Counted from the first letter of the stretch, positions 1 to 7,628 are shown. The stretch is 32,172 nt of DNA from Syntrophus sp034006265 (GCA_034006265.1 JAVETB010000026.1:1-32172), one strand, 5' to 3'. Numbers and translations: made by a program. Notes: a model not told the origin generated them from the letters alone.

Positions 1-919
1 CAGCAAAACCGTTCGCGTCGTGATCGAAGTATACACCGGACTTCAACCCGGTCGTCTCCACCCCATCCCCATCCAGATCCAACACAATCGGACTGGTGAA
101 TGTTTCTGCGTCTTTGAAAAGGCTGCGAAGCTGATTCAATAAATCAATCGGCCACCAACACAAACTACTATCCGGGACATAGTAAGCACCGGGTTTTGAA
201 AGAATATCAATAATGGATTGAATCCCATGTGATCGGCCGGGTAGCGCAACAATGTCTCCAATGAGCAGGCCATAACCTGCTATTTTTAATGGGTATTCTG
301 TGCTGAATATATGTGATATCTTACCATAGGGAAGGTTGTCAGGTAGAATTCCGTAAAAAGTCATTATTTGAGCAATGACTCCCCCAAATCCTGGTGAATT
401 GAAAGTGTAGGCATGGTTAACAACATTCGAATTAAACCATGTAAAGTAAGTTGCATCATATCCACCTAGAGAATGACCTGTGACATTTATCTTTTCTCCT
501 ATCCCGATAATGCCGGATTCAACAGACCGGTCATAGAAATCTTTGATGGCCTTATACTGGCCGCCTGAGGTCAAGCCAGCCATCAATATCCTTTGATCCG
601 CATTCAAATCCCCAGTATCTATCAATTCGGTGCCTCTGATAGCCATAGTTTTCGCACCGGCAGTTCCATCAGGGTTTCTTTCCGCAAAGATAACAGCGTA
701 AACTCCTGATGTAACTTCCTCAACGCTGTCACAAACTATATATTTAGCTGCAAATTTTTTAGCTTGCTCCACTGTGAATAATTGATTGCCTAGTAAACCC
801 TTCTCTCTCGATAATTCATCTATTATTTCTTGTTTCGACATACCTTTTGTCAGATCGACATACGCAGCTTTGGCCATATCAGCATTATTGAGATACTCGG
901 TTACTTGATTTTCCATCAT
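1..919 (-). CDS. Lipase-like alpha/beta hydrolase with acidic LDLDGDG repeat, C-terminus beyond window edge
   Basis: Open from the ATG at 919 to the left edge, so the product is cut at about residue 305. A lipase-type oxyanion region (AIRGTE, about residue 93) and the nucleophile elbow GHSLGG (Ser about 150) mark an alpha/beta hydrolase of the class-3 lipase kind. Around residue 279 the motif LDLDGDGVE, followed by YFDHDANG, begins; this acidic module is common in RTX-like secreted proteins and in large polymorphic toxins, where it binds calcium. There is no obvious signal peptide, so export by a dedicated system would be expected. The start follows AAAGGA, and the stop of the upstream membrane-protein gene overlaps it (TGA inside ATGATG), so the two are translationally coupled. 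Predicted role: secreted or injected lipase/phospholipase (inference). The ATG at 916 is an alternative start. Confidence 0.75.
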   Translation of the reverse strand, partial: MMENQVTEYLNNADMAKAAYVDLTKGMSKQEIIDELSREKGLLGNQLFTVEQAKKFAAKYIVCDSVEEVTSGVYAVIFAERNPDGTAGAKTMAIRGTELIDTGDLNADQRILMAGLTSGGQYKAIKDFYDRSVESGIIGIGEKINVTGHSLGGYDATYFTWFNSNVVNHAYTFNSPGFGGVIAQIMTFYGILPDNLPYGKISHIFSTEYPLKIAGYGLLIGDIVALPGRSHGIQSIIDILSKPGAYYVPDSSLCWWPIDLLNQLRSLFKDAETFTSPIVLDLDGDGVETTGLKSGVYFDHDANGFA

Positions 920-1743
920 CTTTCATCCTTTATTGAGGATTTATCAGGCATCAAAACTTTATTAAGTATAGTTGCATCAATAGATTTTTCACCTTTGAAT
1001 CGATCGACCTTTGGGTACTCAAGCAATGGGGATTCGGTTAACCACACAGCAATCCACCCACCCCAATAGTAAAACGACCTGGCCACCCCCAGCGTTTCAG
1101 CCGTTTGCATATCCTGTATGCTGGTTTCCTGTTTAGCTATGTTAATTATTCTAGGAAGGTAGACTTTACTGTCTGCATCCAGTCGGAACCGGTACGCATA
1201 GCGGCTCTTGAAAGAATCAATCTTTTCAATGGCCATACAGTATCCCTTCGGAAATTTTCCGTAATAAGGATCCTCCTCGTTAAACCGTGCTTCGTCCCTG
1301 TAATAATACTCACAGTGAGGTGATCCAGTCTTGGCAAGGTAGTATCGATACTTTCCGTTTGGCAAGCGAAGAGGTTCTCTCTCAGAAGATAGACGTTGTT
1401 CACAATTTCCCTTAGCAGGGTCTCTCTTTACCTCAACCTCGACGAATTTGTATTTTCCCTCGATAAGGTCAGGGTATTCGTCAATGAATCCGTATCTTCC
1501 TCTCGTATCAAAGTATCCTTCTACACTTTCAACTGTTTTGTATATTCTCTGCCCACCCTGAGTTACACAAAGATAAAAGAAAGCTGATAAACCCAGAATG
1601 TTATCCCATGTGGCAAGCAGTACAAGCATGACGATTGTAAGCCTTCGGAGCCTTTTGCTTTCTGTTTTTCTACAGATATAGTGATATAATTGTACACAAA
1701 CAAACAAATAAAGGATAAAGAATGCATATATAAACCCGCCCAT
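916..1743 (-). CDS. Membrane-anchored protein of unknown function, possible immunity partner
   Basis: 275 residues from the ATG at 1743, chosen because GAGAGGAGA lies at proper distance; an in-frame ATG at 1800 has no comparable site. The N-terminus has two hydrophobic segments (about residues 2-19 and 36-58) separated by a basic stretch (CRKTESKRLRR), followed by a soluble domain of about 200 residues rich in Tyr, Arg and acidic residues. I do not recognise the family. The gene lies between two lipase genes and its stop codon overlaps the start of the complete-looking one. In known lipase effector loci such a position is often held by membrane or periplasmic immunity proteins. That role is inference from position only. 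Confidence 0.6.
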   Translation of the reverse strand: MGGFIYAFFILYLFVCVQLYHYICRKTESKRLRRLTIVMLVLLATWDNILGLSAFFYLCVTQGGQRIYKTVESVEGYFDTRGRYGFIDEYPDLIEGKYKFVEVEVKRDPAKGNCEQRLSSEREPLRLPNGKYRYYLAKTGSPHCEYYYRDEARFNEEDPYYGKFPKGYCMAIEKIDSFKSRYAYRFRLDADSKVYLPRIINIAKQETSIQDMQTAETLGVARSFYYWGGWIAVWLTESPLLEYPKVDRFKGEKSIDATILNKVLMPDKSSIKDER

Positions 1744-1853
1744 AGTTGATTCTCCTCTCAACTTCATCAGAAAGATTGCCATTCCAACAATATGAGACAT
1801 TGTCGAGTGTTGTGGATGATATCTTTTCTCAGCGTATCCTTACCCAGCAAAAA

Positions 1854-2225
1854 TTAAGCAGCCTCTCTTATAAGTATGCCACCCAGAAATCGTATGCCTT
1901 CAATGACCTTGCCACCCAAGCTATGACCAGTAAAGGAAATATTGGAGGCGTGAAGGTCTTTCAGAGTGTCAAGAACACGAAGCCTTGCCGCTTTCCACTG
2001 CTCTGTTCCTAAAGCTACATCCGCCGCAACATCCTGGCCGTCCTTGGTGCCTGCAAAAGCAACAATAAATTCATTGGTTCCAGTTTTACGATATATCGTG
2101 CAGTCAAAACCTGTTTTTGATTCATTAAGATGTCTTTCGATCTGGTACTGATTATTGGGCACCAAATTGTCATAGGATGCATGGCCTGCCTTCGACAGGG
2201 TTCTTGCTTCTTCCGACGTGATCAT
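1854..2225 (-). pseudogene. Truncated lipase-like gene ending just after the GHSLGG elbow
   Basis: A 123-residue frame with a lipase-like start: an AFAGTKDG oxyanion-type strand about residue 57 and GHSLGG (Ser102). It stops about 18 residues after the elbow, so the catalytic Asp and His and the rest of the fold are missing. The other two frames immediately downstream show no recognisable continuation. It is therefore probably the remnant of a second lipase gene rather than a simple frameshift. Its ATG overlaps the stop of the upstream lipoprotein gene (ATGA at 2222-2225), so it is still translationally coupled. It could alternatively be a deliberately short protein, which would be unusual for this fold. 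Confidence 0.55.
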
Positions 2226-3385
2226 GGCTTATTCTCTCCTTTACAGAAATCAATCACCTTGACCGTACGATGGGGGTTCTTCTGCGAGAAATATTCTTTG
2301 ATATTCTTTGCGTGGATGAAGGCGGCTCTACAGCCGTCAGGTGAAACAGCTACGGAGCCCATGTCGCCGACAATCAGGCGGACGGATTTTTCACCATCAA
2401 TGAGCCAAAGACCACGATCATCGGAACCGGCTCCTTTTTTCTGATCCTGGGAATAACGGGCCAGATACCCTCTTTTTAAGGGATAGATGTTTTCCACAGC
2501 GCCCTTCAACAGGGACTGCGGATAGGGTATGCTTCTCAACTGACCGCTACGCTCGAGTATCCAGAATGACCGGGTGTCGGGCTTTGGATAAACAGAATGC
2601 TTATCTCCAACAATGATATATGCATCCAGAAATTCGCTGTAGGAAATGTGATACGCCAGAGAGAGATAAAAGGGCAAAGAGGTGCCTTTTGTTCCCGGCT
2701 TTTCATGGTAAATCATTTTTCCCGGGGATGAGTTGCTGGGAAGTTCTGTAAACTCGATATAATTTTTATCCTTCAATTTGTATGTGTGAGGGGCCCGGAC
2801 GGGAGCTCTTCCAAAACTTTCCCCAGGCACCCAATCGCAGTCAAATGAACTGTCGATTATCATATCCGGTCCAGGGGCAGGATGCTTTTCAGGATTTTCC
2901 ACATTGCCACGATACACAATCGGTTTGAATTCCGGTTCAATGTCTTCTCTGAAAAGTACTTGCCCTCTGCGCACACACTTAAGCAAAGAGGCTTGATGAT
3001 AAAAATCAACCTTCCCGGAATCCGGATTCCAGACGGTCAAAAACTTGGCCATGGGGATGCTTCCGCTTGGTTTCAATGTTTTATTCGTGATGAACAAAAC
3101 GTGTTCGTTATCAATCCAACCGGTCGATTCAATTCCTGCTTCCTCAGCCCATATTCCCGAATCGAGTATCTTGTAAGGTAAGGCGGATTCTTGGTCCCGA
3201 CATCCAAGAATAATGAACAAAAAGGCAAAGAACAGGCAGGCCGTCAATGACATTGCAATGCCGGAAAGAGGATCCCTGCCCTTGACAATGGGCGATTTTC
3301 CGTTCTCAGCCCCCCCGTGGCAGAGAACTTTTTTTAAGATGAAGTTTCGGAGCGACTTACCTGGATTGTTTACTGAGCTGCTCAT
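2222..3385 (-). CDS. Lipoprotein/membrane-anchored protein with beta-propeller-like repeats
   Basis: 387 residues from the ATG at 3385, selected because AGGAGGG lies six bases upstream. About 50 residues in, the hydrophobic stretch SLTACLFFAFLFIILGC ends in a lipobox-like ILGC, so the protein is probably an inner- or outer-membrane lipoprotein with an unusually long N-terminal region. An internal start at the Met just before the hydrophobic stretch cannot be excluded. The C-terminal part has propeller-like strands (GLWLIDGEKSVRLIV, VAVSPDGCRAAFIHA, VKVIDFC) of the TolB/WD40 kind. No exact family is recognised. It is the first gene of the lipase cluster, and its stop overlaps the next start (ATGA). 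Periplasmic lipoproteins often act as immunity proteins for lipase effectors; here this is only positional inference. Confidence 0.6.
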   Translation of the reverse strand: MSSSVNNPGKSLRNFILKKVLCHGGAENGKSPIVKGRDPLSGIAMSLTACLFFAFLFIILGCRDQESALPYKILDSGIWAEEAGIESTGWIDNEHVLFITNKTLKPSGSIPMAKFLTVWNPDSGKVDFYHQASLLKCVRRGQVLFREDIEPEFKPIVYRGNVENPEKHPAPGPDMIIDSSFDCDWVPGESFGRAPVRAPHTYKLKDKNYIEFTELPSNSSPGKMIYHEKPGTKGTSLPFYLSLAYHISYSEFLDAYIIVGDKHSVYPKPDTRSFWILERSGQLRSIPYPQSLLKGAVENIYPLKRGYLARYSQDQKKGAGSDDRGLWLIDGEKSVRLIVGDMGSVAVSPDGCRAAFIHAKNIKEYFSQKNPHRTVKVIDFCKGENKP

Positions 3386-3443
3386 GCTGAACCCTCCTGA
3401 ATACGTTCCTGAAGCTAATCTCGCCACTGACAAAGTGTACTGA

Positions 3444-3570
3444 TCAATGGCGGCATACCATGTACCAACTTGTTTGTGGATCTACATCTTTCATTCCCAC
3501 TCCTTCATAAATGTTTATAAAATTCACCTTCGATGAAGCATTTAATTCGAAGAGGTGAAAGCGTGTCCAT
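3444..3570 (-). other. Two short reading frames with strong ribosome binding sites upstream of the lipase cluster
   Basis: On the minus strand a GGCGGGAGG site precedes an ATG at 3570 opening a 21-codon frame (MDTLSPLRIK...YKHL, stop 3505-3507). An AAGGAGTGGGA site then precedes an ATG at 3494 opening a 16-codon frame (MKDVDPQTSWYMVCRH, stop 3444-3446). Both Shine-Dalgarno sequences are better than average, yet the frames are tiny and unrecognised. They may be remnants of a decayed gene or a leader for the downstream lipoprotein gene. Confidence 0.25.
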
Positions 3571-4016
3571 GAGACCTCCCGCCTTCATTTAAACCATTGG
3601 GAATTGCTGGCCTGAATCGGCCGACCGTCCGACGAGAAGTTTACGGGGTTAATCAAACAATGGAACCCCGGGAACAAATTGGGAATGCTCTGAAAGGGAC
3701 GATGAAGAGGTTGAAAAACCATGGGAAACGGATCGAATCAGTGATCGTCCGTTGCAGATCGGGGGATGGGTGGATGCTTTTTCCCTGCAGCAGAGTTGAA
3801 ATACTGCGTTAAGGAAGTGCATCTTTGCTTTTGTCTTTTTGACCGGGCAGAAAGCCCACGACTTGGTGAATTTTCCCGGTTACGGTTAATCTGAACAAGC
3901 CGACCGGCCGTGTCACGGCTGCAATCACTCTGAAAAAACCAGCGGTTTTTGATCGAGGCGGATGAACGGCCAACAGAAAGCGGAAATCCTGCTTTTTTGG
4001 CGGAAATTGAAACAAC
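3571..4016. other. Intergenic stretch with no convincing gene
   Basis: About 450 bases between the lipase cluster and the lyase terminator. A 50-codon plus-strand frame starts at the ATG 3660-3662 (MEPREQIGNALK...) and a 68-codon minus-strand frame covers 3809-4015. Neither has a good ribosome binding site or a recognisable motif. I see no tRNA, repeat or strong promoter here. Confidence 0.4.
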
Positions 4017-4061
4017 AGGTTTTCCGGGCGTTAGACATATATCCGGGTGCCCGGAAAACCT
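4017..4061 (-). terminator. Hairpin terminator after the beta-eliminating lyase gene
   Basis: A perfect 13-bp inverted repeat (AGGTTTTCCGGGC at 4017-4029, GCCCGGAAAACCT at 4049-4061) with a 19-base loop begins 15 bases after the lyase stop. The run after the stem on the minus strand is GTTGTTTC, only weakly U-rich, so termination may be moderate. Confidence 0.6.
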
Positions 4062-4076
4062 TTATTTGTGATCATC

Positions 4077-5522
4077 TTACAGGTCCGGACCGAAATCTTT
4101 CTTGAAGGCCTCGACAAGATTTGCGCCCCAGTTGTCAATGGCCCTCATCTTGCCGAAGAAGAAGCGCAGGATGGGCGGCTCTTCGTAAAAGATCAGCCCT
4201 TTGATCAGATCCCGGTGACTTAAGAGCCAACAAACCCGGTCAACGACGTAATCGATCTGCGAGATGGTGTAAGTCCGGCGCGGGACGGCAAGCCTCAGGA
4301 GCTCCAGGTTTGAAAAGACCTCGGTGCCGTCGGGTTCCCGCTGCTCCGACACGGTACCACGCTCCATTCCCCTTGCGCCGGATACAAGATAGACAGCCGC
4401 GGCCAGGGAACCGGCGATATATTTGTCGGGGGGCAGGTCGGGCAGAAAACGGGTTGCGTCAATATGGCAGGCCAGCCCACCCGGAGGGGTCACCACGGGA
4501 ATGCCCCGCTCCTTTAACCGTTCAGCAAAATACTGGATCATATCCGCCGAACTGCTCGCAACGCTGTACTGGGTCATTTCCCGGACGCCCACGGCCATGG
4601 CCTCGATCTCTTTCGTGGACATGCCGCCATAGGTTGCAAATCCTTCGTAGACGGGAAGCCAGGGAAGAATGAGATCATAGACTTCCTTGGTGTTGGTGGC
4701 GATAAACCCGCCCCGGACGGCACAGCTCTTCCTTCCGGAGAGGTAAACGATATCCGCCAAGTCCGCCAGTTCCCGGATAATTTCCGCAACGGCGCGGTTC
4801 TCGTAACCGGCTTCCCGCTCTTTGATGAAATAGGCCTGCTCGGAGATCAGGCTGGCGTCCAGGACGAATTTCACGTTGTTTTCTGCGGCAATTTCCTTGA
4901 TTCTCTTGTAATTTGCCATGGAAAAAGGCTGTCCGCCCAGCAGGTTTGTTGTGGCTTCCATGCGGACAAAGGAAATATGCTCCGGCCCATAGGTCTTGAT
5001 GACATCAAGAAATTTATTCTCATCAATGTTGCCTTTGAAAGGCTCTTTGCTGTCCGTTTTCAGGGCTTCGTCGGTGAAAATCTCCAGGACGGTTCCCCCG
5101 GCCAGAGTAAAATGGGCCTTGGTGGTCGTAAAGTGATAATTCATGGGAACCACGTCGCCAGGTTTGACAAAAACCTTGGCCAGGAGGTGCTCAGCGGCCC
5201 GCCCCTGATGCACCGGAAGCAGGTACTGGGTTCCGAACACGTCCCTGACGGAATCCTCCAGCTTGTAGAAGCTTTCGCTTCCGGCATAGGCGTCATCGGC
5301 CACCATCATGGCGCCCAGTTGGTTGTCGCTCATGGCGTTGGTGCCGCTGTCCGTCAACATATCCAGAAAAACGTTCCGGGTTCGAAGCAGGAAGGTATTG
5401 TAGCCCGCCTCCTCCATGGCCTTCAACCGCTCATCGGCGCTTGGGAGACGTGTTTGCTGAATGATCTTGATCTTGTGCATTTCCACGGGAAGCATTTTCC
5501 CATTGGACAGTTTGATATTCAT
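4077..5522 (-). CDS. Tyrosine phenol-lyase/tryptophanase-family beta-eliminating lyase (PLP-dependent)
   Basis: 481 residues, a normal length for the family (about 456-471). Much of the protein aligns by eye with tyrosine phenol-lyase, for example ERLKAMEEAGYNTFLL and LTDSGTNAMSD. Retained features include Tyr79, the HQGR loop (105-108), Asn193 in TTNLLGGQP, Asp222 for the PLP ring nitrogen, the Schiff-base Lys265 in SGRKS, Arg388 in GMERG (equivalent to Arg381, which contacts the phenol oxygen in TPL and is absent in tryptophanase), Arg416 for the carboxylate and the paired Phe in LRFFF. One normally conserved residue is lost: the Arg near O3' of PLP is Leu225 in LDASLISEQ. The start has AAAGGAGG at good spacing. 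The gene stands alone behind a tyrosine-codon attenuator. TPL interconverts tyrosine with phenol, pyruvate and ammonia; the real substrate and direction here are uncertain. Confidence 0.85.
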   Translation of the reverse strand: MNIKLSNGKMLPVEMHKIKIIQQTRLPSADERLKAMEEAGYNTFLLRTRNVFLDMLTDSGTNAMSDNQLGAMMVADDAYAGSESFYKLEDSVRDVFGTQYLLPVHQGRAAEHLLAKVFVKPGDVVPMNYHFTTTKAHFTLAGGTVLEIFTDEALKTDSKEPFKGNIDENKFLDVIKTYGPEHISFVRMEATTNLLGGQPFSMANYKRIKEIAAENNVKFVLDASLISEQAYFIKEREAGYENRAVAEIIRELADLADIVYLSGRKSCAVRGGFIATNTKEVYDLILPWLPVYEGFATYGGMSTKEIEAMAVGVREMTQYSVASSSADMIQYFAERLKERGIPVVTPPGGLACHIDATRFLPDLPPDKYIAGSLAAAVYLVSGARGMERGTVSEQREPDGTEVFSNLELLRLAVPRRTYTISQIDYVVDRVCWLLSHRDLIKGLIFYEEPPILRFFFGKMRAIDNWGANLVEAFKKDFGPDL

Positions 5523-5636
5523 AAATCCTCCTTTATTAAGGTTAGCAGTTTATTTTTTGTTTCTGCTTACAGCGCACAGAAAGGCCATCTTCGTTCGTAC
5601 CAACAAACCGGCAGCAGCGCCGTCCGTCCAAAATTT

Positions 5637-5669
5637 AAAAGGCCATGGGCTTTGCGCCCATGGCCTTTT
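5637..5669 (-). terminator. Attenuator terminator (3:4 stem) in the lyase leader
   Basis: Perfect 14-bp stem: arm 3 AAAAGGCCATGGGC (5669-5656), loop GCAAA (5655-5651), arm 4 GCCCATGGCCTTTT (5650-5637), followed on the minus strand by AAATTTTGG. It lies between the leader-peptide stop (5674) and the structural gene start (5522), about 115 bases before the latter. Arm 3 can instead pair with upstream arm 2, so the terminator is conditional. The stem also has an A-tract before it and could act on the plus strand. Confidence 0.8.
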
Positions 5670-5758
5670 TTGACTACCGCGAAAAGGCACACAAGCGCAT
5701 TCCACCGTAATAATAATAATAAAAATAACAGATGCTGGAAATTCTGCTTGTGTCTGCC
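5653..5758 (-). promoter_or_regulatory. Alternative attenuator structures: 1:2 protector and 2:3 antiterminator
   Basis: Arm 2 (5699-5682, TGCGCTTGTGTGCCTTTT) pairs with arm 3 (5669-5653): 17 pairs, of which three are G-U, with a single bulged U at 5689. The 12-base loop contains the leader stop codon. This pairing excludes the 5637-5669 terminator. Arm 2 can also pair with arm 1: GGCA (5758-5755) and CACAAGC (5752-5746) match TGCC (5689-5686) and GCTTGTG (5696-5690), giving 11 Watson-Crick pairs with a two-base GA bulge. The loop of that 1:2 hairpin holds the tyrosine codons. The three mutually exclusive stems reproduce the trp/his-type attenuator. Pairings were found by eye, with no energy calculation. 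Confidence 0.7.
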
Positions 5759-5787
5759 TGAACTAGATGACTCAGATTGGTCGCCAT
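5674..5787 (-). CDS. Tyrosine-rich attenuation leader peptide (37 codons)
   Basis: Starts at the ATG 5787 (MATNLSHLVQ...), with AGGA ten bases upstream, and ends TAG at 5674-5676. Codons 20-29 read C-Y-F-Y-Y-Y-Y-Y-G-G, that is six Tyr codons (five TAT, one TAC) and one Phe, at 5727-5707. The peptide ends CAFSR, and the stop lies in the loop of the antiterminator. A ribosome stalled on the Tyr codons would leave arm 2 free, whereas a ribosome at the stop would cover it. This is the geometry of amino-acid attenuation leaders. The other two frames through the same TTA/ATT/TAT repeat read straight through the terminator, which argues that the Tyr frame is the functional one. A longer in-frame version from 5928 exists but lacks a ribosome binding site. 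Confidence 0.7.
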   Translation of the reverse strand: MATNLSHLVQADTSRISSICYFYYYYYGGMRLCAFSR

Positions 5788-5918
5788 GAAAAAAAGATCC
5801 TGTTGCCCTGTACAGTTTCGGATACCCGGAAGGCTGAACGGATGGATCAGAAACGCACATTTAAAGAAATTCCTGGAAGCGCGCAGGGGAATAACTCCGT
5901 TACCCGAAATGTTTGTGT

Positions 5919-5947
5919 CCCCTAGCATATGAGGACAACCCTGTCAA
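5919..5947 (-). promoter_or_regulatory. Possible promoter of the leader-lyase transcript
   Basis: A perfect -35 TTGACA (5947-5942) lies about 155 bases upstream of the leader peptide on the minus strand. The -10 at 17-base spacing is TAGGGG preceded by TGC (extended -10 type), which is poor. This is the best candidate seen, but it is not convincing. Confidence 0.3.
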
Positions 5948-6011
5948 AGCATTTTTATTCCTCTTTTTGAATCCATGAGGCCTCCCGGAAAGAAGGCCTG
6001 GCCGAACGCCC

Positions 6012-7145
6012 CTATGCCTCCATCATGGCTCTGGCCGCCTGGTACACATCCTCCACACCGATGGATTTCATGCACCGGAAATCCGTCGGACAGACTTTCT
6101 TCAGGCATGGGCTGCAGTCGGCTTTGCCCCGGACCACGATGGTTTTTGCACCCATCGGGGAGGTCGCCGCAGGATTTGTGGATCCGAAGATGGCCACAGT
6201 GGGAACTCCCAGGGCTCCGGCTACATGCATCAAGCCGGAATCGTTGGAAACAAAGAGACCGCAGCGGGAAATGAGGGCAATCGCCTCGCGCAGGGAGGTT
6301 TTTCCGGCCAGATCGAGGAGGGGGACGCGCGAGCTCCGCTGGACGTCCTCAATGGCTTTTCGGTCCCCGGAGCTGCCAAACAGGAGAATCCGTGCATGGA
6401 ACTGTGAGGCAAACCGGTCGGCCACCGCGGCAAATCGTTCGGGAAACCACATTTTTGCCGGTCCATAGGCCGCACCTGGTGCGATTCCCACGAGGAAGGC
6501 CGCCTTTTCCAGGGAGTGATGTACAATCAGCCTATCCGCAAGCTCCTGGTCTTCGGCTCTCGGCCGCAGCATCACCCCTGTCTTTGTCAGTTCACAGCCA
6601 AGGGCATGCACCATGGCGCGATAATATTCCACCTGGTGGATCTGTCGCACTTCCCTGGTCCGCCGGACGGCGTGGGTCAGAAGGGCTCCGCGGGCGTCGC
6701 TGTTGTACCCGGCCCGGATCGGAATCCCCGCCATGCGGGTTATAATAGCCGCTTCGATGGCGTTCTGCAGCAGGATCGCCGCGTCGAACTGACGCTCCCG
6801 CAGCTCCCCGGCCAAACGGACCTTTCCCTTCAGCCCTGCGTGAATGCCAGGGCTTCTGTAGAGCAGAATTTCGTCCACATCGGGACAGAGGCGAAGGACG
6901 TCGGCCACCCAGGGTTTGACGAGAATCGCGATGTGCGCATCGGGAAAGGTCCGGCGGATGCATGAGATGGCCGGAAGGGTCATCACCACGTCACCGATCC
7001 AGTTGGTGCCCCGGATCAGGAGATTCCGTATTCCTTCACGCCGGAGCCGCTTCCCGCCGCGGACGCTCAAAAGAGGAATCTCCGACGACGGACCGCCTCC
7101 TTCTCGATCCGGAAGATCAGCAAATTGTTCCCGCTTTCTGGACAT
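6012..7145 (-). CDS. waaF: ADP-heptose:LPS heptosyltransferase II (GT9 family)
   Basis: 377 residues, family-typical length plus about 40 extra N-terminal residues (MSRKREQFADLPDREGG...). The GT9 N-terminal signature RGTNWIGDVVMTLP (about 46-59) and the C-terminal donor-binding segment VSNDSGLMHVAGALGVPTVAIFGSTNP with downstream CSPCLKKVCPTDFRCM identify lipopolysaccharide heptosyltransferase II. It transfers the second heptose to the LPS inner core on the cytoplasmic face of the inner membrane. The ATG at 7145 has a G-rich site (GGGGGGG) about ten bases upstream; a start near residue 40, closer to the catalytic domain, is possible. It is divergent from the DUF374 acyltransferase gene, so both flank a shared control region and both serve envelope lipid assembly. 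Confidence 0.9.
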   Translation of the reverse strand: MSRKREQFADLPDREGGGPSSEIPLLSVRGGKRLRREGIRNLLIRGTNWIGDVVMTLPAISCIRRTFPDAHIAILVKPWVADVLRLCPDVDEILLYRSPGIHAGLKGKVRLAGELRERQFDAAILLQNAIEAAIITRMAGIPIRAGYNSDARGALLTHAVRRTREVRQIHQVEYYRAMVHALGCELTKTGVMLRPRAEDQELADRLIVHHSLEKAAFLVGIAPGAAYGPAKMWFPERFAAVADRFASQFHARILLFGSSGDRKAIEDVQRSSRVPLLDLAGKTSLREAIALISRCGLFVSNDSGLMHVAGALGVPTVAIFGSTNPAATSPMGAKTIVVRGKADCSPCLKKVCPTDFRCMKSIGVEDVYQAARAMMEA

Positions 7146-7628
7146 ATTTGGTTTTCCCCCCCGGCATCAAGAGCCGGACAAAAAAAGCATAGAATACTCA
7201 CACCGATTTCCGGCAATGCCTGGCAACGTCTCCGGCGCTCTCTGTCCGGCCTCATTTCGACCCGCCTGTTCTTATAGGAAAACGGAAAAATAATCCACCG
7301 GCAGTACATCTCCGATCGGAAAAAACCTGAGGACTTTTCTGGCGACCCTGCCGAATTCCCCAGCCCCAAAAATATGCACCCCTTCAAATGTGGACCAGAA
7401 AGGCTTGCTGCCGGCAGGCGGAAGCCTGGCAGCTTATCCTCCAGGATCCGGGAAAGCCAAATACAGAAACAAAACAGTTGACACAACCCGGAGGATGGTG
7501 ATTTACCGGTAAAGCTCGATTACGGGGATGCGAATGGCTGTTTATTCGATCATCACGCAGGCAAAGGCTACGGTTTTCTTCAGTACTCGTTCATAAACGC
7601 TTGTATTTTAACTATCGGAGACAGTTCC
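7146..7628. promoter_or_regulatory. Divergent intergenic region between waaF and the acyltransferase
   Basis: About 480 bases without a supported gene. On the plus strand TTGACA (7478-7483) is followed after 18 bases by TTTACC, and that weak -10 overlaps a perfect 12-bp palindrome, TTTACCGGTAAA (7502-7513). The palindrome could be an operator for the gene at 7629. No promoter for waaF could be chosen with confidence. Confidence 0.3.

Noticed and set aside
5708..5730. Trinucleotide run as a simple microsatellite
   Set aside because: It is short, interrupted by a Phe codon, ends in a synonymous TAC and sits precisely where an attenuator's control codons should be. A neutral repeat would not explain the flanking complementary arms.
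4977..5789. 270-codon plus-strand frame opposite the lyase and its leader
   Set aside because: Antisense to a gene with a recognised family and to the leader structures; no motif or ribosome site.
5567..5860. Leucine-reading frame (L-F-L-L-L-L-L) over the TAA/TTA repeat as alternative leader peptide
   Set aside because: This frame and the Ile-reading frame pass straight through the terminator hairpin instead of stopping before it, so they cannot give attenuation geometry. Only the Tyr frame stops in the antiterminator loop.
7067..7486. 139-codon minus frame overlapping the start of waaF
   Set aside because: It ends inside waaF in another frame and has no motif or ribosome site; the waaF N-terminus is better supported.
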